The notes: generated by a model not told the origin, from the sequence alone. 54,385 bases of DNA from Bacillota bacterium (GCA_023431385.1 JAEYWA010000055.1:1-54385), one strand, 5' to 3'; shown: positions 35,040-43,893, counted from the stretch's first letter. Numbers and translations: made by a program.

Positions 35040-35744
35040 ATGAGTTATACAAACCCACTCGGTCACCCACAAGGTATATCCCACAAAGTCACCAATTTAC
35101 TTCGGCAGGTAATGATTGCTGAACTGGTTGCTATCAACGGTTATCAAAATCATATACTCACCTCCAACATAACCGTAATTAATGAAGCCTGGTATCATAT
35201 AATGCTTGATGAAAAAAGCCATTATATGATTGCACTTAACCTCCTACGGAAATACGATCCGGTAGAATACAAATACTTTATGACTCCTCATGAATTAAAT
35301 TTAGGAACTGACTCTATGCAAAATGTACCTTATGTGCAAAATACACCAAGTAGCAAAAGTGTAACAAATGCTCAAAACGCGTCAAATATTCAAAATATAT
35401 CAACCACTAAAAATGTATCAAATACTTCAAATGCATCTAACATTTTAAATTCCCCAAATGTCCATTCCGGTCAAGGCAAACACTCTTCTGGCAAAAAATC
35501 ACTTGCCCTCTCTTCACAGGCAGAGAGAACCACTATATACGATAAGCCATTAATTCTTAATAATGTCAGAGAGGATATCAAGGGAGAATTGGAGGCTATA
35601 ATTCTTTATGAAGATGAAATTGCAGAAATTCAACAAAAAGACATCCGAATTGCATTACAAAAAATAATTGATGATGAAAAGGAACATACCGAGCATCTGA
35701 CTCAAGTACTCCTGCAATTTGATCCCGATCCTTATAAAATATAA
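35040..35744 (+). CDS. Ferritin-like diiron protein split by an Asn/Ser-rich linker
   Basis: A 234-residue protein with two matching halves. In the first, Glu28 (AELVAINGY) and DEKSH with Glu58/His61. In the second, Glu183 (GELEAIILY) and DEKEH with Glu213/His216. The Glu-to-ExxH spacing is exactly 30 residues in both, giving the E...ExxH...E...ExxH ligand set of a rubrerythrin/ferritin-type diiron four-helix bundle. Between them, residues about 88-165 form a low-complexity Asn/Ser/Thr/Val linker with repeated NxSN-like units. No membrane segment or signal peptide. The gene stands alone before a bidirectional hairpin. Role unknown; oxidative stress or spore function is plausible. Confidence 0.8.
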   Translation: MSYTNPLGHPQGISHKVTNLLRQVMIAELVAINGYQNHILTSNITVINEAWYHIMLDEKSHYMIALNLLRKYDPVEYKYFMTPHELNLGTDSMQNVPYVQNTPSSKSVTNAQNASNIQNISTTKNVSNTSNASNILNSPNVHSGQGKHSSGKKSLALSSQAERTTIYDKPLILNNVREDIKGELEAIILYEDEIAEIQQKDIRIALQKIIDDEKEHTEHLTQVLLQFDPDPYKI

Positions 35745-35791
35745 TTTGTGCTATATATAATGTACATAATGTTAAAGCTATACAATAAAAT

Positions 35792-35827
35792 GATGACTGC
35801 GATGTATTCCGATACGACGCAGTCATC
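35792..35827. terminator. Terminator hairpin between converging genes
   Basis: GATGACTGCG (35792-35801) pairs with CGCAGTCATC (35818-35827), and an inner GTAT/ATAC pair sits across a 2-nt internal loop. It lies between the ferritin-like gene and the convergent EcfA gene. No strong T tract on either side. Confidence 0.6.
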
Positions 35828-35885
35828 TCCCAACTCCGTATGCCTTTTATAGTTCCTTCGTAACAGGTTCTGGTTTCATTGCTTC

Positions 35886-37364
35886 TTAAATGACATCACT
35901 TTCATCTAAAAACAATATCCTCACTTTATTTACCCCCTCATCATCCAAAGGATAGACATTGTCTGCAACACCGTTCTCAATAGGCAGTATGTGTGTGCAG
36001 CACTCCAAAATTAGTTCTAAATCGTGGGTAATGACGAAAACAGTCTTTCCCAACTCGTAAAGGTCATATAAACCGGCCGATACCTCCCGCATATGTTTCA
36101 GGTCAAGGCCGCTTGTAGGTTCGTCGAAAATAATGAAGTTACGACTGCTTGCATGAGCACTGGCAATCGCTACCCTTTGCATCTGCCCGCCTGAAAGCGA
36201 CATAGGGTGCAGTTCCTTCAAAGGAAGCAGATCAAATCTATCAAGTATATGCTCGGCTGATGCTTCCTGTGCGTTTTCCATACTGAGCAGAACTTCATCC
36301 AACACGCTCTCGGTAAAAAGCTGATGATTTACATCCTGCATCACCATATAAGATTTTTTCAGCAGCTGCCTTGCCCCCAGCGTTTGATTCCCATTATCCA
36401 CAGTGCCGTGGAATTTTTTCTCTAACCCGCACAAACAACGGGCAAAAGTGGATTTTCCCGCTCCGTTTTTTCCGACGATGGCAATAATTGCGTTTCGAGG
36501 GATCGAAAAATCCTCCATTTTGAGTGCCGCCCTTGTGGCATGTTTGTAAGTATAGGAAAATCTTGAAAGAGTCATCGTCTCGTTTGATTCAGGTACTGTG
36601 CGAAACTTTCTTACAACGTCGGAAAGAGAAAGAGGGCGCAGTCCCATCCTCGCGAGATCATCCGTCGAGAGAACGCGGAATGTCCGAGCGGTGTATTCTC
36701 CCGCGATGATACCATCTTTCATATATATCACACGGTCAATAAGTTCCTTCAGATAATACAGCCGGTGTTCAGCAATAACAACGGTTTTGCCTTTGCTTTT
36801 CCACATTTCAATGAGTCTGCGAAGCTCCTCCACCGCATTTGTGTCCAGATTAGAAGATGGTTCGTCCAGCACAATAATCGGAGGATCGGACGCTGCAACG
36901 GATGCGCAGGCGATTTTCTGCTTCTCGCCACCGGACAGATTAAAGATGCTCCGATCTATTAGGCTCTCGATTTTTAACTCACGCATGGTATGATCAAGCC
37001 GTGCAAAAATCTCCTGAACCGGAAGTGCCATATTTTCACAGCCAAAGACAATTTCGCCGGTAGTGCTAACGTTAAAGAATTGGGAACGAGGATTTTGAAA
37101 GACCGAACCCACCAGCCGGGATGTCTCGTGCAGCGGCAGCTCATGGATTTTTTGTTCACCTATCAGAACCTCGCCACTCATCTGCCCCTCATAGTAATGG
37201 GGTATCAGGCCATTTATCAACCGGGTCACAGTTGTCTTTCCGCAGCCAGACTCACCGCACAGCAGCACCACTTCGCCTTCGTTGACCGTCAGATTGATGT
37301 TTTTTATTCCGCTCTCCCTTTCACTTCCCACGTAGGAAAAGGATACATCCTTCAGATTAATCAT
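35886..37364 (-). CDS. ECF transporter double ATPase (EcfA-A' fusion)
   Basis: A 492-residue protein with two complete ABC ATPase domains. The first has Walker A GESGCGKTT (37-45), LSGGEKQKIACA and Walker B IIVLDEPSSNLD. The second has GKNGAGKST (about 299), SLSGGQMQRVAIA and FIIFDEPTSGLD. Single polypeptides fusing the two ECF ATPases are common in this class. ATG 37364 has GGAGG 7 nt before it; the ATG at 37370 is one base from that site and is rejected. It energises uptake with the EcfT and S genes just upstream. The last gene of the island. Confidence 0.93.
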   Translation of the reverse strand: MINLKDVSFSYVGSERESGIKNINLTVNEGEVVLLCGESGCGKTTVTRLINGLIPHYYEGQMSGEVLIGEQKIHELPLHETSRLVGSVFQNPRSQFFNVSTTGEIVFGCENMALPVQEIFARLDHTMRELKIESLIDRSIFNLSGGEKQKIACASVAASDPPIIVLDEPSSNLDTNAVEELRRLIEMWKSKGKTVVIAEHRLYYLKELIDRVIYMKDGIIAGEYTARTFRVLSTDDLARMGLRPLSLSDVVRKFRTVPESNETMTLSRFSYTYKHATRAALKMEDFSIPRNAIIAIVGKNGAGKSTFARCLCGLEKKFHGTVDNGNQTLGARQLLKKSYMVMQDVNHQLFTESVLDEVLLSMENAQEASAEHILDRFDLLPLKELHPMSLSGGQMQRVAIASAHASSRNFIIFDEPTSGLDLKHMREVSAGLYDLYELGKTVFVITHDLELILECCTHILPIENGVADNVYPLDDEGVNKVRILFLDESDVI

Positions 37365-37378
37365 GCGCATTCCTCCCT

Positions 37379-38095
37379 CTACAGAATGAAAAACAGGATT
37401 GCGGCCGACGTCGCCCAGAGGCCAAAAGCAGCATCCCCTGCACCAAACCCGACTTTATATATGTTGGTGCGGGCTCCTGTGATACTCAAGCCTCTTGTGA
37501 GCGCCGCCGCCGACAGCTCGTTGCCGATCTTGGCAATCGACATCATCAGTGGAACAAGCCGGTATTCCAGCATAACCAACGGACTCCCGAGAAAACCGAT
37601 GCCGCGCATGCGCATGGCGTCATTGATAGCGCGGGATTCCTCCGCAATGGTTGGAAAAAAGCGAAATATCACCGCAAGCGGGATAACGATTTTCCTTGTT
37701 ACATGCATTCGTTCCATTGCTGCGATAAATGCGCTGACTTCCGTCGTCCTGACTAAATAGTAGGCCATAACTACAATTGGAACAAGTCTGCTTAGCATCT
37801 GCGAGGTGAAGCGCATCAGAAGTCCCCATAGCCCGGCGGTATATGCGGTAAGATAAGTTTCGGCCAGTTGTCCCGCCACATATAAAACGGCATAGATGAA
37901 ACCCTGTCTTCGCTTCCCGGCACTGTACAGCAGCGCATAGGGTATAGCCGCCAGCGTTCCTTTTACTATCAGCTGATAACCGCTGGGATTTGTAGCAAAT
38001 ATGACAACATTAATGAGTAGCAGAAGGTATACCTTGGTTCGCGGGTCAAGCCGTATACATTCCGCTGCTTTAACTTCCCTCGTCCGTGGCATCAT
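37379..38095 (-). CDS. ECF transporter transmembrane coupling protein (EcfT/CbiQ family)
   Basis: A 238-residue membrane protein with several helices and the conserved cytoplasmic coupling motifs expected of EcfT, in the stretch AINDAMRMRGIGF and a later AAALTRGLS segment (the Ala-Arg-Gly coupling motifs). It links the ATPases to the S component. Its ATG overlaps the stop of the S-component gene (ATGA) and it is followed 14 bp later by the ATPase gene, so the three are one translational unit. Confidence 0.92.
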   Translation of the reverse strand: MMPRTREVKAAECIRLDPRTKVYLLLLINVVIFATNPSGYQLIVKGTLAAIPYALLYSAGKRRQGFIYAVLYVAGQLAETYLTAYTAGLWGLLMRFTSQMLSRLVPIVVMAYYLVRTTEVSAFIAAMERMHVTRKIVIPLAVIFRFFPTIAEESRAINDAMRMRGIGFLGSPLVMLEYRLVPLMMSIAKIGNELSAAALTRGLSITGARTNIYKVGFGAGDAAFGLWATSAAILFFIL

Positions 38096-38676
38096 GCGAT
38101 ACCTGCCCTTGTAAAATGCTTTTTGAGCACAGCTTTACCTAAATACGCTCCAATAACGGCTGCGACTGCTGTCAAAACTATAAGCAGTACCAGCATCCAG
38201 CCTGTGATTAGAGACTCCAGCGATTTGGCAAAAGCGGCGCCCTGCGTATCACTCATCATTGCGAAATAGCTGTCTTTCATAACCCACATGGGGAGCATCG
38301 AGCCGATCACCCATTCGCTAAACACGCAAAAGCATACAACCATATGCTTCCAGCTCTTATACTCTCCAGCCTTGCATATCAAGTCGGCAAGTAAGCCACA
38401 AAGAAGGCCTGTAACAATCGAATACCAGCCCTGCCCAAAAGCAAAATTCAGAATTCCCAAAAGCACGCCCATAATGGTAATCATGCCAAAGGTTTTTGTC
38501 CTTGTCAAAAAGAGAACGAAGGGAATCCCGCAAAGAAGTGCAACCACAAGAGAAAATAGTACTGAAAAGATGGGGATATACCCCAAAAAGCCAGCTACAA
38601 TCAGTAAGATATAATAAATTGCCGTGAATATGCCTACGTTGATTAAATCCTTTACATCCAGTTTTTTCTTCCTCAT
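38092..38676 (-). CDS. ECF transporter S component, MptD/Trep_Strep type
   Basis: A 194-residue integral membrane protein with about six hydrophobic helices (for example VGIFTAIYYILLIVAGFLG and ITIMGVLLGILNFAFG). It fits the Trep_Strep/MptD putative ECF substrate-binding family. The ligand of this family is not established. ATG 38676 is chosen because GGAGG lies 8 nt upstream; the longer frame begins in that site. It precedes EcfT with a 4-bp overlap. Next to two exporter-fold ABC subunits, it may take part in uptake of a metal chelate, haem-like or other cofactor ligand; that is inference. Confidence 0.85.
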   Translation of the reverse strand: MRKKKLDVKDLINVGIFTAIYYILLIVAGFLGYIPIFSVLFSLVVALLCGIPFVLFLTRTKTFGMITIMGVLLGILNFAFGQGWYSIVTGLLCGLLADLICKAGEYKSWKHMVVCFCVFSEWVIGSMLPMWVMKDSYFAMMSDTQGAAFAKSLESLITGWMLVLLIVLTAVAAVIGAYLGKAVLKKHFTRAGIA

Positions 38677-38709
38677 TCCAATAACCTCCATAAAATTGAT
38701 AAATTAGAT

Positions 38710-40449
38710 CTATCTACTCGCAATTTTCCAGCCCGTGGCCTTTTCACGGACATGAATAAAGTCTGCATAGAGCCCTTTCTGTAAACACAACTCATCGTGT
38801 ACTCCTTTCTGCACAATTTTCCCTGCATCCAACACGATGATCTGATCGGCATTGCGTACCGTTTTGAGACGGTGCGCAATCATAATAACCGTCTTGTCTC
38901 TGGTCAGCTCGGTAATTGCCTGTTGCAAAGCATTTTCGTTTTCCGGGTCTACATTCGCAGTCGCCTCATCCAATATGATGATGGGTGCATCCTTCAAAAG
39001 GGCACGGGCAATAGATATGCGCTGCTTTTCTCCGCCGGAGAGCGTAGCGCCGCCCTCACCAATGACCGTATTATAGCCGCCAGGCAACAGGCTTATAAAA
39101 TCGTGGCAGCAGGCTTTTTTTGCGGCTTCTATGACTTCTTCCCGTGTCGCCTCCGGCTTTCCGAGCCGGATATTATTGGCGATGGTATCATTAAACAAAT
39201 ACACTTGTTGAAATACCATGCTGATATTTTGCAGAAGGCTGTCCAGCTTGTATTCCCGAATATCTGTACCGCCCAAAGTAATGCCTCCTTCATCCACATC
39301 CCAGAAACGTGCAATCAAGCTGCACAGCGTGGTCTTTCCACTGCCGGAGGGCCCGACAATGGCTGTGGTCATTTTTGCTGGTATCGTAAGGCTGATATGG
39401 TCGATAATCATTTTATCACCATAGGAAAAGGATACTTCATTGAAAACAATATCCATATTTATGGGTTTTCGTTGTGTCCCCCCTATGTCCATAACAGGGA
39501 TTTTCTGTATTTCATTCACCCGATCAATGGAGGCGTCAATCAAACGCAGGAAAGCTGACATACTGCCGCCGCTCTCCAGTTCGCTGAACACAATGAAGCC
39601 GGAAAGGAGCATCAGAAGGCAGATGGAAAGATCCATAGACCCATAAAGGTACAGCACTACCGACAGAGTTATGATCATTGCACTGACTACGCGCAAGACA
39701 AGTTGCTGCATAGCCATGAAAGGGATAGTCTTTTTTTCGAGGCCGATGTTCCTGCGCTCACTGTCGACGATTGCCCGGTGGATTTTTTGCCCGGCAGTTG
39801 CCTCGATTCCGAAGGATTTTACAACACTCATGCCCTGTATGTATTCCAGCACCGCATCCACCAACTCGGCTTGGGCCTCCTGCCTGATCTGTGACGCCTT
39901 GCGTGCATGCTTGTGAAGTAATATATTAATGAGCAGAAACAATACCAGTCCAACCATGGCAATCAGCCCAATCCGCCACTCAAAGACGCTAAGCGCAAGG
40001 GTTATGACAAATCCGTGGATTAGTCCGTTGAGATAGCTGAAAATAATACGTGGTGCTGTATTTTCAATATCCTCCATGGTGGAGGTCGCCGTAGCGGTAA
40101 TGTTGCCGAGACTGTGGCTGTTAAAATACCCCATGGGCATCAGCTTCAGGCGATCGCCAATCTGTATGCGCTTATCCCCGCTCATGATATAACATCCGAA
40201 GGCCTGGCTTTTTTGGGCCAAATGCCGCATCACAATGGTACCAATAATACTCACCAGCATGATCCCCAGAGAGGACAGTACTGTTGTGTGAGTTACCGAA
40301 TCCGTGGCAATGGCACGCAGCACGATGGCGATGGCAAGAAGCTCAATAGATGTGAAAACGGACTTGAGAAGGGTTAAGATAATGCTTTTAACCCATTTTG
40401 ATTTCTGGCTGTCCGCAAACCAAAAGAACTTTTTAAATATTTCAATCAA
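38710..40449 (-). CDS. ABC exporter-fold half-transporter, second of a pair
   Basis: A fused membrane/ATPase protein of about 579 residues: six helices in the first ~310, then Walker A GPSGSGKTT, signature LSGGEKQRISIARALL and Walker B IIILDEATANVDPENE, all intact. The likely start is TTG 40449, 6 nt after GAGGGGAGGG; a TTG at 40467 lies within that site. The reading frame touches the end of the upstream partner gene, so translation is coupled. It would form a heterodimer with the 40464-42209 product. Such YbtPQ/IrtAB-like pairs can be importers of metal chelates despite the exporter fold, or true exporters. Confidence 0.9.
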   Translation of the reverse strand: MIEIFKKFFWFADSQKSKWVKSIILTLLKSVFTSIELLAIAIVLRAIATDSVTHTTVLSSLGIMLVSIIGTIVMRHLAQKSQAFGCYIMSGDKRIQIGDRLKLMPMGYFNSHSLGNITATATSTMEDIENTAPRIIFSYLNGLIHGFVITLALSVFEWRIGLIAMVGLVLFLLINILLHKHARKASQIRQEAQAELVDAVLEYIQGMSVVKSFGIEATAGQKIHRAIVDSERRNIGLEKKTIPFMAMQQLVLRVVSAMIITLSVVLYLYGSMDLSICLLMLLSGFIVFSELESGGSMSAFLRLIDASIDRVNEIQKIPVMDIGGTQRKPINMDIVFNEVSFSYGDKMIIDHISLTIPAKMTTAIVGPSGSGKTTLCSLIARFWDVDEGGITLGGTDIREYKLDSLLQNISMVFQQVYLFNDTIANNIRLGKPEATREEVIEAAKKACCHDFISLLPGGYNTVIGEGGATLSGGEKQRISIARALLKDAPIIILDEATANVDPENENALQQAITELTRDKTVIMIAHRLKTVRNADQIIVLDAGKIVQKGVHDELCLQKGLYADFIHVREKATGWKIASR

Positions 40450-40463
40450 AGATATCCCTCCCC

Positions 40464-42209
40464 TCAAGACTTATCGCGCACTTCCATGTTTGCTGTATAC
40501 ATACGGTGGTATAGTTTACAGTCTGACATAAGCGCCTCATGCGTTCCTTCTGCCTGAACTCTGCCGTTTTTAATGACCACGATTTTATCGGAATCGGTGA
40601 TGGTGGACAGACGGTGAGCGATGATGATCAGCGTTTTGCCAACGATGAGCTTGGATACCGCCGCCTGAATCATGGCCTCATTTTCCGGGTCGGTATAGGC
40701 GGTTGCCTCGTCGAAGATAATAATACTCGCGTCCTCCAGCATGGCCCGGGCAATCGCAATACGCTGCCGTTCTCCTCCGGAAAGATGGCCTCCGGCTCCA
40801 CCAGCAACTGTATCGTAGCCGTGTTCTAGCTTTATAATAAAGTCATGACAACCGGACGCCTTCGCAGCCGCTTCCACCTCTTCGTCGGTGGCACCCGGTT
40901 TTCCCATACGGATATTGTTTCGGATGGTATCGTTGAACAGATAGTTTTCCTGCGACACATAGGCAATCTCGGCCATCAACTGTTCTAGTGGTATATCCCG
41001 GAGATCTACACCGCCAAGAGTAATACGGCCCTTACTTACATCCCAGAAGGAGACGATGAGCTTTGCAATGGTGGACTTTCCTCCTCCGGACGGCCCAACA
41101 AAGGCTGTAATCGAGCCCTCGTTGATTTCCAGATTTACATCCGAGAGTACCTCTTCTTTTCCGTAGGAAAAGCAGACATGTTCAAGCACAATATTCCGGT
41201 TTTCGGACTTTTTGTTTTCCTTAGGCCGATTTAGCTCTGGTAAATCCAGCACCTGTCCCACTTCTTCCACAACAGCACCGATTTTTGCGATATCATCCGT
41301 ATAGATCATGGCGGAAAGAATTGGTGCCGAAATCCCAAGGGACAGGATTACATTCGTGATAAATTCTCCGCCTCCCAATGACCCGTTCATGTAAAACAAG
41401 CATCCCATAGGCAGCACTCCTAGCAGCACAGCCGGCCAAATTCCCTGGGAAATTGAAGAATACACCTGTGTGGAGCGAATCCAGTCCAAAACAACGTTCA
41501 TATTAGCATTCACCGAATCGGTGAACTTCGCATAAGACTTTGCGGATTGATTGAAGGCTTTGATAACCTCAATACCGTTTATATATTCCACCATAGTTCC
41601 GCTCATATGCTTGCCTGCCTTCATAACGCCGGCGTATTTTTCAGGGTAATCTCGCATCATCACCATGTAGAAGATAAACCCAAGCGGTAGTGTGATAAGT
41701 GAAACCAACGCCATACGCCAGTCCAGAATAAACATGTATACGATAATGCCCAGCGGAATCAAAAGATTGGAGGACATTTCTGGCAGCACATGCGCCAGCG
41801 GCGTCTCCAAGCTGTCGGCCTTTTCCACAATGATGTTCTTGAATTGACCGGATGGCGTTTCAAGCACATGTCCCATGGGGACGCGGGCCAGCTTCCGAGA
41901 CAGCTCGGTGCGTACCTCCGCGATGACCGAAAATGTTGCTTCGTGGGACAGGGCGGTCGACCAGTTCATGCAAATGGTTTTGACGATAAGCCCGCCCCCC
42001 GAAATGCCGCACCACATCAGATAAAATCCCACATCGCTCCTTGTCCCGGCCAGCAGGTGAATAATTATCCGGGACACGCCCACATAGGGAATCATCCCCC
42101 CGGCAACGCCAACAACCGCAAGAAGCACTGAGGCAGCATATTTTCCCTTATGGTGTGATGCAAAACCCAGTAGCCTTCTGAACGGGCTTTGAACTTTTTT
42201 TGTTTCCAA
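40464..42209 (-). CDS. ABC exporter-fold half-transporter, first of a pair
   Basis: A 581-residue half-transporter. The membrane domain has six helices. The ATPase has Walker A GPSGGGKST, signature LSGGERQRIAIARAML and Walker B IIIFDEATAYTDPENE with an intact catalytic Glu. Unlike the 7996-11678 exporter, neither subunit of this pair shows a degenerate ATP site. The start is TTG 42209 after GGGGTG. It is the first structural gene downstream of tetR, separated by 112 bp that hold a perfect palindrome (42246-42263). Substrate unknown. Confidence 0.9.
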   Translation of the reverse strand: METKKVQSPFRRLLGFASHHKGKYAASVLLAVVGVAGGMIPYVGVSRIIIHLLAGTRSDVGFYLMWCGISGGGLIVKTICMNWSTALSHEATFSVIAEVRTELSRKLARVPMGHVLETPSGQFKNIIVEKADSLETPLAHVLPEMSSNLLIPLGIIVYMFILDWRMALVSLITLPLGFIFYMVMMRDYPEKYAGVMKAGKHMSGTMVEYINGIEVIKAFNQSAKSYAKFTDSVNANMNVVLDWIRSTQVYSSISQGIWPAVLLGVLPMGCLFYMNGSLGGGEFITNVILSLGISAPILSAMIYTDDIAKIGAVVEEVGQVLDLPELNRPKENKKSENRNIVLEHVCFSYGKEEVLSDVNLEINEGSITAFVGPSGGGKSTIAKLIVSFWDVSKGRITLGGVDLRDIPLEQLMAEIAYVSQENYLFNDTIRNNIRMGKPGATDEEVEAAAKASGCHDFIIKLEHGYDTVAGGAGGHLSGGERQRIAIARAMLEDASIIIFDEATAYTDPENEAMIQAAVSKLIVGKTLIIIAHRLSTITDSDKIVVIKNGRVQAEGTHEALMSDCKLYHRMYTANMEVRDKS

Positions 42210-42245
42210 GTGTGTTCACCCCTTCTCTTTTTTGCGAACAATTCA

Positions 42246-42263
42246 AGTTAGCGTTCGCTAACT
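42246..42263. promoter_or_regulatory. Probable TetR operator in front of the ABC/ECF operon
   Basis: AGTTAGCG-TT-CGCTAACT is a perfect 18-bp palindrome between tetR and the first ABC gene. It shares half-sites with the element in the tetR promoter (42980-43000), as expected for a common repressor. Confidence 0.75.
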
Positions 42264-42321
42264 CATAAAATGAAAAAAATCCAGGGAAACATCCCCGAAC
42301 TTTTATCTTGTAAGTTTCGTT

Positions 42322-42951
42322 TTAAGCTATACCTTCCATACCGAAAGCCTTTATCCAACCGGGATATAAAAACTCCATCAGCATTTTACCATAAGCAATG
42401 GCCTTTTCCCGTGGATAATCGTGTATGACCACTTCAAATATAGAGGTTACGTAGCCGCTTATAAGCATATGAAGCTCATCCTGAGAAATATCCTTCACCG
42501 AAAAACCTCTGCTTCGTAACTCGTCCATCAGTCTGGTCATTTCCTTGACTTCCATCTCCGCGACATTGTGGAGAAAATTCTGATGCTTTGTGCCATCCGA
42601 ACAAGTCAGTAGAAGCTTGAATTCATCAAAGTGGTCATAGATGAAGTTTACATATTGCAGACCTTCCTCCTCGGAGATCACCCAAAACTTTTTGATATCT
42701 TCGGTATCCAAAAGCGCATAGTTACGCTGCATGGATTCCTGATATTTGCAAAGATATGTATCCACAAGGGGAACAACCAGCGCATCGAACATCGCTTCTT
42801 TGTCCTTAAAGTGGCGGTAAATTCCAGCTGCCGACATGCCCGCTCTGTTTGCGATTGAACGAACAGAAGCTTTTTCAAAGCCTTTTTCCAGAAATTCAGC
42901 TTTCATACAGGGTATTAGCCTGTTGTAAGTATCTGTCTTGTCTTTCGGCAT
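42322..42951 (-). CDS. TetR/AcrR-family regulator
   Basis: A 209-residue regulator with the N-terminal TetR helix-turn-helix (VRSIANRAGMSAAGIYRHFKDKEAMFDAL, about residues 26-54) and a variable helical ligand domain. GGAGGG lies 5 nt before ATG 42951. It heads the island on the same strand as the ABC and ECF genes. Two related palindromes, one overlapping its own start region and one before the ABC genes, indicate autorepression and control of the transporters. The effector is unknown. Confidence 0.94.
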   Translation of the reverse strand: MPKDKTDTYNRLIPCMKAEFLEKGFEKASVRSIANRAGMSAAGIYRHFKDKEAMFDALVVPLVDTYLCKYQESMQRNYALLDTEDIKKFWVISEEEGLQYVNFIYDHFDEFKLLLTCSDGTKHQNFLHNVAEMEVKEMTRLMDELRSRGFSVKDISQDELHMLISGYVTSIFEVVIHDYPREKAIAYGKMLMEFLYPGWIKAFGMEGIA

Positions 42952-42979
42952 ACTAACCCTCCATCTGAGTAAAGCAACG

Positions 42980-43000
42980 TTAGCTAACTTTGTTCGCTAA
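42980..43000. promoter_or_regulatory. Probable TetR operator in the tetR promoter
   Basis: TTAGCTAAC-TTT-GTTCGCTAA is an inverted repeat with 8 of 9 positions matching. It lies immediately downstream of the tetR -10 box, covering the expected transcription start. Confidence 0.72.
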
Positions 43001-43003
43001 GTT

Positions 43004-43032
43004 ATTATAACAATTTTTTTTTGGTAACGCAA
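43004..43032 (-). promoter_or_regulatory. Sigma-A-type promoter of the tetR-ABC-ECF island
   Basis: On the minus strand TTGCGT (43032-43027), a 17-bp spacer and TATAAT (43009-43004) read toward tetR. The operator palindrome follows at once. Confidence 0.75.
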
Positions 43033-43200
43033 GAAGTTTTTCTCGCGGCTATACAATCGCATATCAATATTCAGTACCAAGAGCACTAACTTGATGTTTT
43101 GCGTCTTGGTTATTCTGATTCACCGCACTACTCTCTCACCTGATACAGCTTGGAGTCTCGGATGTCTTGCAACTCCACATAATGCTAAAGCTAGATAACC

Positions 43201-43226
43201 AAAAAAGGCTCTTTCGAGCCTTTTTT
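43201..43226 (-). terminator. Terminator after SASP gene
   Basis: A6-GGCTC (43201-43211), loop TTTC, GAGCC-T6 (43216-43226): a perfect 11-bp intrinsic terminator just after the stop of the SASP gene. It may also stop rightward transcription. Confidence 0.9.
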
Positions 43227-43229
43227 GAT

Positions 43230-43433
43230 TTACTTCATATTTTTTTCAGCGTACTCAATCATTTTCTTAACCATGTTACCACCGATCTTCCCGGCATCTC
43301 TTGAAGTAATGTCGCCATTGTAACCTTCCTTAAGACTTACACCCTGTTCGGCAGCAATTTCATATTTCAGTTTATCAAGCTTGTTTGCTGCTTCAGGTAC
43401 CAAGTTTTTGTTACTGTTATTATTGTTTCCCAT
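43230..43433 (-). CDS. Small acid-soluble spore protein, alpha/beta type
   Basis: A 67-residue SASP that coats DNA in dormant spores. The germination protease recognition region KYEIAAEQGV (cleavage after the first Ala of the EIA context) and the conserved C-terminal NGDITSRDAGKIGGNMVKKM are clear. The frame is open further upstream to 43490, but GGAG 9 nt before ATG 43433 and family length support the shorter form. It follows the coat operon on the same strand and would be expressed in the forespore. Confidence 0.96.
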   Translation of the reverse strand: MGNNNNSNKNLVPEAANKLDKLKYEIAAEQGVSLKEGYNGDITSRDAGKIGGNMVKKMIEYAEKNMK

Positions 43434-43599
43434 AAAGCATCGCTCCTTCTGAAATATATTTGTCCTTTCGGACACTAGTATTATATGCATTTTTTAAATT
43501 AATACCCTGAAAGATAAATGCAAAACTACCTGTATTATTCTGAGATAGAATATTATCAATAAAAATCAAATAATGATTTTGACATTGTCTCTATTTTGC

Positions 43600-43893
43600 T
43601 TATTGCTTAATATTCAGAACAGTTTCTGCAGCTGTCAAATCGATTCTAATCTGATCGCCCGGATCGTAGATATTATAGTAACCCTTTTTAAGCATATAAC
43701 TGAAAATTTTTTCATGAGTTCCGATTGCCATATCCAGCTGTTGACGCAGAACTTCCCTGACGTGAGGCGATACTGTTTCAGAGATTGCAACAGCATAATT
43801 CTGAACCCCGGCTTTGGATGCGATTAAAAAGTCTGTTGCAATTACCTGTTCTGTAATATCCCGCAAGCCAGCTATATTTTGTAAAATACCCAT
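43600..43893 (-). CDS. Spore coat protein, CotF-domain (second pair)
   Basis: A 97-residue helical protein of the coat F family (DFLIASKAGVQNYAVAISETVSPHVREVLRQQLDMAIGTHEKIFSYMLKKGYY). Its C-terminal KKGYYNIYDP motif is typical of CotF-like proteins. It lies 41 bp after the small 80-residue partner. It corresponds to the second half of a full CotF domain, with the partner supplying the first. Expected in the spore coat or mother cell. Confidence 0.88.
   Translation of the reverse strand: MGILQNIAGLRDITEQVIATDFLIASKAGVQNYAVAISETVSPHVREVLRQQLDMAIGTHEKIFSYMLKKGYYNIYDPGDQIRIDLTAAETVLNIKQ

Noticed and set aside
36990..37760. 256-codon open frame on the + strand
   Set aside because: It lies opposite the EcfA and EcfT genes, which have clear family motifs. 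It has no ribosome site and no recognisable domain; the length follows from the higher GC of this island.
38797..39558. 253-codon open frame on the + strand
   Set aside because: It is antisense to an ABC half-transporter with all expected motifs. Composition-driven shadow frame.
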